From contig JAUVRS010000021.1 of NCBI GenBank assembly GCA_030597505.1, positions 1-16,177 of the forward strand: 16,177 bases of DNA, read 5' to 3'. The position numbers were made by a program, and so were the translations under genes. Of this stretch, positions 1 to 7,197 are shown piece by piece; within the stretch, counting starts at the first letter, position 1, and every line of letters starts with the position of its first letter. The notes beneath the pieces are model-generated. The model did no database searches and was not told the origin of the DNA. It was given only the letters and a program-made list of their open reading frames with translations. The stretch comes from Desulfobacteraceae bacterium (lineage in GTDB: Bacteria; Desulfobacterota; DSM-4660; Desulfatiglandales; Desulfatiglandaceae).

Positions 1-1455
1 AGCCACTATCAGCAGATTCCCCTCCTGATGGCGGACGGCTGCTCTTTGCTCCGGGTTAAGGGGATCAAGTATCGGGTCTTCAGCGGAGAGATGGTCGTGG
101 GATACGATCCGCTTTTCTTTTTTCTGAACCTTCTCTTTGGGACGTCCCTTCGTTTTTGGCCGGGGGGATTTTTCCGGAGAAGGAACAAACAGGGCTGTTT
201 GTCCCGCGATGGACTGTTTCTCAGCGTCACGGAAAAGCCGGATTACTCCGAACTGGCCATCATACCCCTCTTCCCGGATCACCTGACGGCAGCGCATTCT
301 ATGGACGGCCTCTGACAGGACGGGGCCGCCCGCGGCCTTGATTTCAGCTAAGGGACTGTCAAGGAGGATCTTTAGCTCCGGCCCGAGTTCCATGAGAAGT
401 TTTTCATAGAACGACTGGACCTTTTTGCTGGCAGGTCCAACACCCAATAACTCTGACAGGACTTCAGCCAGAGGAATAAGGCTGAAAAAATCCTTTGAGA
501 TCCCAGGGTGTTCGCGGTTGGAGAGTTCATATACCCGGTGAAGGACCCCGACTGTCAGGGGCTTTCCGCATTTGGGGCAGACGCCATTGTGGTCAGCGGT
601 CTCTACAGGATGGAACCGGACCTGGCATTTTCGGTGACCGTCAAGGTGGTATTTGCCCTCTTCCGGAAAAAATTCAATGGTTCCCATAAACCCCTGGCCG
701 GTGGTCATGGCGTGGATCATCTGATTATAGTCAAGGTCTGTGTCAAAGATGTTGGCCTCCCGTCCTGTTTTTCCAGGTGAGTGGGCATCAGAGTTGGAAA
801 CCAGGACGTGGCTGTCAAGCGCGGAAAGCAGCCTATTCATGGGGGGATCCGAGGATAAACCCGTCTCCAGGGCATGGATGTGGCCGGTAAGATCTTCAAA
901 GCATTCCTCCAGGTCGTCAAATCCGGATTTTGATCCAAAGAGTGAGAACCAGGGGGTCCAGATATGAGCGGGGATGAGAAAGGCCTTCTCGCTTACCTCC
1001 AGGACGATCTCCAATAGATCCCTTGAATCAAGCCCTAGGATGGGTCTGCCGTCGGAGGTGATATTGCCGATCCGGTCCAGTCTCTCGTTGAACCGGAGGA
1101 CCGCTGGAAGGTTTGGCATCAGGATCAGGTGATGGACCTTTCTGGTCTTTCCATTTTTTTTTTAGATACAGCTTATTTCGCCTGAAAGTATGAACCGGGT
1201 GGGCGCCAGGCAGGAAAAGGGGACCGCTTTATCGACACTTTTTTGAAGGTCGGGTTTTAACTGGTAAAGCCCACCTTCTGCCTCGATCAGTTTGTCTTTT
1301 AGTTCTGAGATCCAGCCGGGATGAGTAAAATCCCCAGTCCCCATGACGGTGATTCCCTTTTTCTGTGCCCAAAGAGTGAGACGTTCCGGGTCCAGGTCCT
1401 TGGAAGTCGCCCTCGAAAATCGGGAGTGGATATGGAGATCAGCTATAAATGTCAT
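1..1455 (-). pseudogene. PHP/EndoQ-like nuclease fused to UvrD-type helicase, with an in-frame stop; partial
   Basis: Read from ATG at 1455 the frame runs cleanly to base 1, except for one TAA at 1164-1162 (codon 98). The PHP metal-binding residues are all present: DLHIH (H8, H10), GTGDFTHP (D42, H45), GEIS (E93), PAHIW (H164) and SNSDAH (D223, H225). A probable zinc site follows (C277, then CPKCG at 293-297), then a helical hairpin-rich region with LLGVGPAS, then a charged linker. The last residues in the window, LNPEQRAAV with GNLLIVA behind it, are the start of a UvrD/PcrA superfamily 1 helicase just before its Walker A loop. The order PHP, zinc finger, helix-hairpin-helix matches archaeal EndoQ, which nicks DNA 5' of deaminated bases, so a DNA-repair role is inferred. 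The stop falls where relatives have a residue such as Tyr in an IYKK-type stretch. The frame is unchanged on both sides, so this is a nonsense change (or a sequencing error), not a frameshift. No strong ribosome binding site precedes 1455. Confidence 0.8.
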
Positions 1456-1537
1456 GTCTTTTAAGAAACTACATGAGGGGATTCATGTCAACCTCTGATA
1501 GTCCACAGAAAAAAGGATGGGGCATGAGGGCCATCGT

Positions 1538-1553
1538 GTACCGATTACGGTAC
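1538..1553. repeat. Short palindrome, possible operator
   Basis: A perfect inverted repeat GTACCG-ATTA-CGGTAC lies about 85 bases upstream of the PHP-UvrD start. Its size would suit a dimeric regulator, but a 6-base arm is weak evidence and no second copy was seen in the window. Confidence 0.2.
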
Positions 1554-1596
1554 GGGAGGGGAGGCAGATTCGGGTGGGTCGCGGGGCGGCGAAAAC

Positions 1597-1627
1597 AAGA
1601 AAGGAGGGCTGATCGCCCTCCTTTCTT
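1597..1627 (-). terminator. Intrinsic terminator of fhs
   Basis: A 13-base perfect stem (1597-1609 with 1615-1627) closes a 5-base loop. Read on the minus strand it is GC-rich at the loop side and is followed by a T-rich tract (TTGTTTTC). It sits 45 bases past the fhs stop codon and before the PHP-UvrD gene, so it should separate the two minus-strand transcripts. Confidence 0.85.
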
Positions 1628-1671
1628 TGTTCAGGTCTATCTTGGGTCTATTCTGTTTAAAACAGCTCCCT

Positions 1672-3435
1672 TTAGAACAGTCCGGACACCTTTCCGGTAG
1701 CAGTATCCACATCCACCCTCCTGAAGGCTGGATTGGAACTGGTGCCCGGCATCAAACTGATGGTTCCGGCACAGGGGCACAGAAATTTTGCCCCGGAATA
1801 GATCAATATGTCCCGGATAGGCAAGGTCCACCCTTTTGGCACCCCTTTCACGGCAACGTCATGACTGAGGCTGAGATGGGTTTTTACCATCATGGTGGCG
1901 TAATCATCGTACTTGGAATCACCTTCGAACATTTTGGCCTTGGCTTCGGCGTCAGGGGTCCAGGTAACGCCGTCGGCACCATAGACCTCTTTTGCAATCT
2001 TCTCTACCCTGTCGCGGAGTTTCATCTCCATGGGGTAGAGAAATTCAAAGTTGGTTTCCTCGTCGCAGGCCTCTTTTACGGCCTCTGCAAACTCGATGGC
2101 ACCGTCTCCGCCGTCAGCCCAGTGGGTGGATTTTGCGCAGCGTGCGCCGGCTGCCTCTGCTGCCTTGCGGACCACCTCGATTTCTGCATCGGTATCGGTG
2201 TGGAAGCAGTTGATACACACAACCGGATTTATTCCGGCCTTCCGGATGGTGTTGATGTGATGGACCATGTTTTCACATCCCTTTTCCACCAGTTCAAGGT
2301 TTTCTCTGGTGTATTCGTCGGCGAGAGGAAGGCCCGCAACCACTTTGGGCCCGCCGCCATGCATCTTGAGGGCGCGGATGGTGGAGGTAAGGACCGACAC
2401 ATGGGGCTTTAAACCGCTATAGCGGGATTTGACGTTCCAGAATTTCTCAAAACCGATGTCGGCGCCAAATCCACTTTCTGTCACATGATAGTCAAAAAGT
2501 TTTAGGCCCACGCGGTCAGCGATAATGGATGACTGCCCCACAGCGATGTTGGCAAACGGACCGGCGTGCACCATACAGGGCTGATACTCGGCCGTACACA
2601 TAAGCGTGGGATTGATGGTATTTCGCATCCATGCGGTCATGGCGCCGCCACACTCGAGGTCTCCCGTGGTGATGGGGTTGCCGGCCTTATCAAAGGCCAC
2701 CGTGATATTATCAAGCCGCTCTCTTAAGTCAGCCAGATCCTTGATAATGGACAGGATGGCCATACACTCGGAACCAACGGCGATCCCGAATTTGGACTGC
2801 ATGGTAAATCCATCGTATCGGCCGCCGATGCCAATGATAATGTCTCTCAAGGCCTGGGCGCAGTAGTCGATGATCCACCCCAGTTCCACCCGGGTGGGGT
2901 CAACATCCAACCGGCGCATGCCGGTCAACCGCTGGAGCTGTTCATTATTGTAATTCCGCTCGTGCTGCATACGGGCGGTCAGGGCCACCATGGCCAGGTT
3001 GTGTGCGTTCATGATGTCATTGATATCCCCCGTGAGGCCCAGGGAAAATTCGGTCATGGGGATAAGAAGCGAGTTGCCGCCACCGGCTGCGGTTCCTTTT
3101 ATATTCATGGTGGGACCACCCGACGGTTGCCTGAGGGCTCCCCCCACATTCAGGCCCAATTTGCCCATACCTTCCATCAGACCGCAGGAGGTGGTGCTTT
3201 TTCCTTCCCCCAATGGGGTGGGGGTAATAGCGGTTACCTCAATGTACTTTCCATCGGGTTTGTCTCCCATGCGGTTAATGATTTTTAGGAAGTCCAGCTT
3301 GCCCAGCCGGCCCATGGGAAGCATCTCGTCTTTTTCAAGACCCAGCTTGTCTCTCCATTCTTCGGGTGACGGCATGTTTTCTTCTGCTGCTTCAGAGATC
3401 TGCCAGTCGGCCATTTCTACTGCATTATAAGCCAT
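1672..3435 (-). CDS. fhs: Formate-tetrahydrofolate ligase (formyl-THF synthetase)
   Basis: Makes 10-formyl-tetrahydrofolate from formate, THF and ATP in the cytoplasm. It feeds one-carbon metabolism and, in many anaerobes, the methyl branch of the Wood-Ljungdahl pathway. The 587 residues are slightly longer than the usual 555-560. The nucleotide loop TPTPLGEGKST is at about 71-81, the second family signature (TIRALKMHGG) near 352-361, and the C-terminus ends in the typical MPG...GLF block. It belongs to a divergent branch: the first signature reads NIKGTAAGGGN (111-121) where the classical enzymes have GIKGGAAGGGY, and LRQPSGGP replaces LREPSLGP. The ATG at 3435 is supported by AAGGAGGA about 8 bases upstream. 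It appears to be a single-gene transcript, with its own terminator at 1597-1627 and a divergent gene beyond 3843. No folD or CODH genes are adjacent. Confidence 0.96.
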   Translation of the reverse strand: MAYNAVEMADWQISEAAEENMPSPEEWRDKLGLEKDEMLPMGRLGKLDFLKIINRMGDKPDGKYIEVTAITPTPLGEGKSTTSCGLMEGMGKLGLNVGGALRQPSGGPTMNIKGTAAGGGNSLLIPMTEFSLGLTGDINDIMNAHNLAMVALTARMQHERNYNNEQLQRLTGMRRLDVDPTRVELGWIIDYCAQALRDIIIGIGGRYDGFTMQSKFGIAVGSECMAILSIIKDLADLRERLDNITVAFDKAGNPITTGDLECGGAMTAWMRNTINPTLMCTAEYQPCMVHAGPFANIAVGQSSIIADRVGLKLFDYHVTESGFGADIGFEKFWNVKSRYSGLKPHVSVLTSTIRALKMHGGGPKVVAGLPLADEYTRENLELVEKGCENMVHHINTIRKAGINPVVCINCFHTDTDAEIEVVRKAAEAAGARCAKSTHWADGGDGAIEFAEAVKEACDEETNFEFLYPMEMKLRDRVEKIAKEVYGADGVTWTPDAEAKAKMFEGDSKYDDYATMMVKTHLSLSHDVAVKGVPKGWTLPIRDILIYSGAKFLCPCAGTISLMPGTSSNPAFRRVDVDTATGKVSGLF

Positions 3436-3540
3436 GTATAAAATCCTCCTTCATTTGAATGACTATTTGTGGTTGGAGGCCCTACGCCTTCCGTGATTGT
3501 CAACAAGAAACCACAAAACTTTTCTTTTCCATCAAAAATT

Positions 3541-3569
3541 TTGCTATCACAAAAAAAATGGGTCGTCAA
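3541..3569 (-). promoter_or_regulatory. Tentative fhs promoter
   Basis: On the minus strand a TTGACG (-35-like, 3569-3564) is followed after 17 bases by TAGCAA (-10-like, 3546-3541), about 105 bases upstream of the fhs start. The -35 is good but the -10 matches only half of the consensus, so this is a weak call. Confidence 0.22.
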
Positions 3570-3725
3570 GCCTTATCGTGTCAAATATGCTTGCATTTTT
3601 CGGTATTACTGGTAATCTATAGCGTTTGTGAGGAGGGCTATTATCGAATTTAGCCACATGGAAAATAAGTGGGTTAGACCTCTCGGGTGCGGGATTTGAG
3701 ACCGCTGGAAGCCATATCAAAAGGG

Positions 3726-3745
3726 ATACCCTCGTTCGGGGGTAT
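3726..3745 (+). other. Hairpin in the leader of the surA-like gene
   Basis: ATACCCTC and GGGGGTAT can pair over 8 positions (one G-U) around a GTTC loop, about 100 bases upstream of the ATG at 3844. No T-tract follows, so it is not a terminator. A role in the leader RNA is speculation. Confidence 0.25.
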
Positions 3746-3843
3746 GTGGACCTTGGGGGGTGGAGAAATGGTTACACAGCCCAAAAGATGAATTCGGTAC
3801 GGGTGTTAATCAGGATCTCTTGAAACGTCAGGAGCTTTTATAG

Positions 3844-4818
3844 ATGAAGAACCTCAAGTTTTTTTTGTATCTCTTCCCATTGATCGTGGTTGGATTTGCT
3901 TGGGAAATATCTTTCTCGGCCGAGATCCGAAACCGAGTCGTAGCCATCGTGAACGATGAATTGATTACACTCCACGAACTGAATACCCGGATGAAGGAGA
4001 TGACCGGTTTTGAGCCAAGTGATCTAAAGGCAATGGATGAGAAACGCTATCTCGAAACCCGTCGGGAAATTGTGGACCTTTTGATCGATGAGAAGATCGC
4101 CCGTGAGAAGATCCAGGAATTGGGTATCAGCGTAACCGACAAGAAAGTGGATGCGGCCATAGAGAGGATAAAAAAAGATAACCAGTTGACCCATGAAGAC
4201 CTGGTTGCGATGCTCAAAAAAGACGGGCTTACTTACGAAAAATACAGGGCCAACATGAAAAGAGACCTGGAAAGGATAGAGTTGGTCAACTTTGAGGTGA
4301 AGTCAAAAATTATCCTTCGACAAGAGAAGATCAAGGAGTACTATGATAGTCATACGGAGAAATTCACGACCACTGAGAAGGTGCGCCTTGCCGCCATTGT
4401 GTTGATGCGAGAAGACCCGTCAGATAAAGAGGAAGCCCGTTCTCTCGAGCGGAAGTCACAAGAGATCCTTGCAAAACTCAAGGCGGGTGGGGATTTTGGG
4501 GAATTGGCCAGAAAATTCTCTCAGGGGCCCGGTGCCGGCGAGGGCGGTGATATGGGTTATTTCAAGGGCTCAGAACTAAACCCAAGACTCAGACGGGTTG
4601 TCAGAGATATGTCTGCGGGAGATATAAGCGAGCCAATTATCATGCCCAGTGGCATACAGATTATAAAGGTTTTGGAAAAGCACGGAGGAGGGATCAGGCC
4701 TTTTGAGGAAGTTGAGGATGCTATTCGAAGAATTCTTTACCGTGAGGAACTGGATAGAAGATATTCCGCCTGGCTTAAGGAACTGAGGGAAACAGCCTAC
4801 ACAAAGGTCATATTTTAG
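3844..4818 (+). CDS. SurA-like periplasmic chaperone with one parvulin domain
   Basis: Likely a periplasmic peptidyl-prolyl cis/trans isomerase that helps outer-membrane proteins fold. The N-terminus has a signal peptide with a hydrophobic core at about 6-20 and a plausible cleavage after SFSA (A26). A SurA N-terminal chaperone segment follows, with the typical NRVVAIVNDELITLHEL opening and an amphipathic helical stretch to about 170. A single rotamase (PpiC/parvulin) domain spans about 177-277, recognisable by FGELARKFSQGPGAGEGGDMG and a late GIQIIKVLEK strand. E. coli SurA has two parvulin domains and about 428 residues; this 324-residue, single-domain form is common outside the Gammaproteobacteria. 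The start is set by AGGAG at 3830-3834. It opens the plus-strand run and lies 47 bases before tyrS. PrsA/PpiD-type relatives are the alternative, but no membrane anchor or lipobox is seen. Confidence 0.87.
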   Translation: MKNLKFFLYLFPLIVVGFAWEISFSAEIRNRVVAIVNDELITLHELNTRMKEMTGFEPSDLKAMDEKRYLETRREIVDLLIDEKIAREKIQELGISVTDKKVDAAIERIKKDNQLTHEDLVAMLKKDGLTYEKYRANMKRDLERIELVNFEVKSKIILRQEKIKEYYDSHTEKFTTTEKVRLAAIVLMREDPSDKEEARSLERKSQEILAKLKAGGDFGELARKFSQGPGAGEGGDMGYFKGSELNPRLRRVVRDMSAGDISEPIIMPSGIQIIKVLEKHGGGIRPFEEVEDAIRRILYREELDRRYSAWLKELRETAYTKVIF

Positions 4819-4865
4819 ACGGATAAAGGGGCCCTAAGGGTAATAGAGAGGACTTACAGAATAAA

Positions 4866-6098
4866 TTGGAAAACGTATTCGATATCCTTGAGGCCAGGGG
4901 ATTCTTAGAACAGGTCACAGACAGGAACCTTGCGTATGAATTATTAAAAAACCCGGCGACTTGCTACATCGGGTTTGATCCGACGGCCAAAAGCTTACAC
5001 GCAGGGAGCTTGCTGCCCGTTATGTCTCTGATTCACATGCAGCGCTCAGGGCACAGGCCCATCGTTGTGGTTGGGGGCGGAACAGCCCTTGTCGGTGACC
5101 CCAGCGGAAAGACAGAGATACGTCCCATAATGACACGAGAAAAAATAGACGAAAATGGTAAAGCCTTAAAAAAGCAATTGTCGCGGTTTATTGATTTCAG
5201 TGACGGTAAGGCTGTTATGGTAAACAATGCCGACTGGTTGACAGATCTGAGTTATGTGGATTTTCTGAGGGATATCGGTCGGCATTTTAGCGTGAATAGG
5301 ATGTTGACTGCAGAAAGCTACAAGGCAAGGTTGGAGACCGGGCTCAGTTTTATCGAGTTCAACTATATGCTCTTACAGGCCTACGATTTCTGGTACCTCT
5401 TCAAGCACTATGATTGCCGTCTGCAAATGGGCGGCAATGATCAATGGGGCAATATCCTGGCGGGTGCCGACCTTACCAGACGTCTCGAGGGTGAAGTCAT
5501 TCACGGAATGACCTTCCCCCTCTTGACCACCTCCTCGGGCATCAAGATGGGCAAGACCCACAAGGGAGCTGTCTGGCTTGATGCAGAATTGACGCCTCCT
5601 TATGATTATTATCAGTACTGGATCAACCAGGATGACCGTGACATCGAGCGCTTTCTGTGCTTTTTCACCCTTCTTCCCATGGAAACGGTCCGGAGGCTGG
5701 GGAGACAGAAAGGTTCAGATATCCGGGAGGCAAAAAAAGTCCTTGCCTATGAGGCCACCAGGCTGTGTCACGGCCAAAAAGAGGCTGATAAAGCCCGTGA
5801 CGCCTCTGGACAACTGTTTGGCGCCAGTGGGTCAGCAGGTTCGCAATCCGTGCCCACGTATTCAATAGATCAGAAAGAGTTTGAGGAGGGGGTTCCCGCG
5901 TACATCCTCTTTGAAAAGGCCGCCCTTACTGCCAGCCGGGGAGCGGCCCGGCGGCTTATCTCTCAGGGGGGAGGGTACGTAAACGGGCAAAGGATCAAAA
6001 CCTTTGATCAGATTATCAACAAAAGCCACCTGGAAAACAATTCCCTGATGCTCAGGGCGGGCAAGAAAAAATATATGAGGCTTACCCTGACGGACTAA
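4866..6098 (+). CDS. tyrS: Tyrosyl-tRNA synthetase
   Basis: Charges tRNA-Tyr with tyrosine in the cytoplasm. It is a class I synthetase with the HIGH-type motif as HAGS (from H45, in FDPTAKSLHAGSL) and the KMSKS loop as KMGKT (227-231). QMGGNDQWGNI forms part of the tyrosine site. A C-terminal S4 RNA-binding domain starts near 347 (AARRLISQGGGYVNG). At 410 residues it has the normal length. No ATG, GTG or earlier start exists in frame between the upstream stop and the conserved N-terminus, so the TTG at 4866 is the likely initiator. The nearest Shine-Dalgarno-like stretch (AGAGAGGA, 4845-4852) is rather far, which with the TTG start predicts modest translation. It is flanked closely by the surA-like gene and rpoH and is probably co-transcribed with them. 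Confidence 0.96.
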   Translation: MENVFDILEARGFLEQVTDRNLAYELLKNPATCYIGFDPTAKSLHAGSLLPVMSLIHMQRSGHRPIVVVGGGTALVGDPSGKTEIRPIMTREKIDENGKALKKQLSRFIDFSDGKAVMVNNADWLTDLSYVDFLRDIGRHFSVNRMLTAESYKARLETGLSFIEFNYMLLQAYDFWYLFKHYDCRLQMGGNDQWGNILAGADLTRRLEGEVIHGMTFPLLTTSSGIKMGKTHKGAVWLDAELTPPYDYYQYWINQDDRDIERFLCFFTLLPMETVRRLGRQKGSDIREAKKVLAYEATRLCHGQKEADKARDASGQLFGASGSAGSQSVPTYSIDQKEFEEGVPAYILFEKAALTASRGAARRLISQGGGYVNGQRIKTFDQIINKSHLENNSLMLRAGKKKYMRLTLTD

Positions 6099-6126
6099 CA
6101 AAAACCGCCAATTCCTGAAATTGCCA

Positions 6127-7107
6127 ATGAAGAAGACAAAAAGTACATCATCAAAAAAAATGAGGGCGCAAAAGAAGGGTGATCAGCATTCCAAACCGAG
6201 CGAACTCAACATTGTGCCCGTGCCCGAGCCCAAAGAAAAGGCCCTGGTCCCTTATGATCCTCTTCAGATGTATCTCTCTGAGATCAAAAGATATGGGTTG
6301 CTGACGAGAGAAGAGGAAAAAGAACTGGCGATCAGGATCAGGGAAAAAAATGACCAGAAGGCGGCATACAGGCTCATAACTTCTAATCTGCGGCTGGTTG
6401 TAAAGATTGCCATGGATTTTCATCGATATTGGACCAAAAACCTTCTGGATCTGATTCAGGAAGGAAATCTTGGTCTTTTGCAGGCCGCAGGAAAATTTGA
6501 TCCTTATCGGGGCATAAAATTTTCGTATTATGCCTCCTTCTGGATCAAGGCCTACATGCTGAAATTCATAATGGATAACTGGAAATTGGTAAAGATCGGG
6601 ACCACCCAGAGCCAGCGCAAACTCTTTTTCAATCTGGCCAAGGAGCGGGACAAGCTTATAGCACAAGGTTTCACTCCTGAGCCAAAGCTTTTGGCCGAAC
6701 GGCTTGATGTCAAGGAAGAGGAAGTTGTGGAGATGAGCCAGCGGCTCGGCGGGTGGGAGATTTCGCTGAGTTCTCCCGTGAGTGATGATTCAAGAGAGGC
6801 CTATGGGGCCCTGTTGCCCGACCCGGGGAAGCCGATTGACGAGGAGATCTCAGAAAAAGAGAACCAGAGCCTTCTTATCCAGATGCTCAAGGAATTCCGT
6901 AAGACACTCTCAGGAAAAGAGGCCGATATCTTTGACCACCGGATAACTGCTGAAAAACCCTTAACCCTCCAGGAACTCGGCGACAAGTATAGCATTTCAA
7001 GGGAAAGGGGCAGACAGATTCAGGAAAAGATTGTCAAAAACATAAAGAAGTGGCTCAAGGAAAAGATTCCCGATTTCGAAGAACAGTATTCTGACTTTAT
7101 AAAGTGA
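6127..7107 (+). CDS. rpoH: RNA polymerase sigma factor, RpoH (sigma-32) type
   Basis: Directs RNA polymerase to heat-shock-type promoters. The protein has region 1.2 (DPLQMYLSEIKRYGLLTREEE), region 2 with GNLGLLQAAGKFDPYRGIKF and the -10-reading helix before FIMDNWKLVKIGTT. Next comes a clear RpoH box, QRKLFFNL (from about residue 163), then a region 4.2 helix-turn-helix (LQELGDKYSISRERGRQIQ, about 281-300). The RpoH box separates it from RpoD, FliA and general group 3 factors. A lysine-rich 40-residue N-terminal extension is unusual. The ATG at 6127 is preferred; a TTG at 6121 would add two residues, and neither has a clear ribosome binding site, so coupling to tyrS (22-28 bases upstream) is plausible. 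Members of the phylum often carry more than one RpoH paralogue, so it need not be the principal heat-shock factor. Confidence 0.9.
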   Translation: MKKTKSTSSKKMRAQKKGDQHSKPSELNIVPVPEPKEKALVPYDPLQMYLSEIKRYGLLTREEEKELAIRIREKNDQKAAYRLITSNLRLVVKIAMDFHRYWTKNLLDLIQEGNLGLLQAAGKFDPYRGIKFSYYASFWIKAYMLKFIMDNWKLVKIGTTQSQRKLFFNLAKERDKLIAQGFTPEPKLLAERLDVKEEEVVEMSQRLGGWEISLSSPVSDDSREAYGALLPDPGKPIDEEISEKENQSLLIQMLKEFRKTLSGKEADIFDHRITAEKPLTLQELGDKYSISRERGRQIQEKIVKNIKKWLKEKIPDFEEQYSDFIK

Positions 7108-7112
7108 TCTTT

Positions 7113-7160
7113 CCCCAGATCTTACAGGAGGCCTATTTGGGGAACGGGGGCCGTTGTTAA
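7113..7160 (+). promoter_or_regulatory. Two hairpins and a tiny open frame before the TPR gene
   Basis: CCCCAGAT (7113-7120) pairs with ATTTGGGG (7135-7142), with one G-U, leaving ACAGGAGG in the loop. A second hairpin AACGG-GGG-CCGTT follows at 7143-7155. The loop Shine-Dalgarno sequence has a TTG 5 bases downstream that opens only a 7-codon frame (7137-7160). Neither hairpin has a terminal T-run. It may tune translation of the lipoprotein gene, but this is inference. Confidence 0.25.
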
Positions 7161-7197
7161 AAAAGTGAACAATAGCAGACTTATCTGGACAACAGAA

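Larger units (their letters stand above)
3436..3843. other. Divergent intergenic region between fhs and the surA-like gene
   Basis: This 408-base stretch holds the promoters for both directions but no convincing gene. The one longer open frame (3459-3653) has no ribosome binding site or recognisable product. On the minus strand it carries the fhs ribosome binding site and a candidate promoter. On the plus strand, AGGAG at 3830-3834 serves the ATG at 3844. A hairpin lies at 3726-3745. No tRNA or known riboswitch pattern was recognised. Confidence 0.6.

Noticed and set aside
1154..1163. The T10/A10 run as a programmed slippage site in the PHP-UvrD gene
   Set aside because: The frame is identical before and after the run, and the stop codon starts before it, so slippage would neither be needed nor remove the stop.
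1627..2412. A 261-codon plus-strand open frame
   Set aside because: It lies wholly antisense to fhs, has no family resemblance, and arises from the codon bias of the opposite strand.
3459..3653. A 64-codon open frame in the fhs-surA intergenic region
   Set aside because: It has no ribosome binding site, a composition unlike the neighbouring genes and no recognisable product; it also covers the likely fhs promoter.
3764..3778. The 15-base string AGAAATGGTTACACA, also at 14602-14616 (start of the methyltransferase)
   Set aside because: The match ends abruptly on both sides. One such chance 15-mer pair in a 16-kb window is not remarkable, so no repeat family is claimed.
3660..3780. A tRNA-like or riboswitch-like stretch (GTTCGGGGGTA)
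   Set aside because: No acceptor or anticodon arms can be drawn and no known riboswitch core is present.
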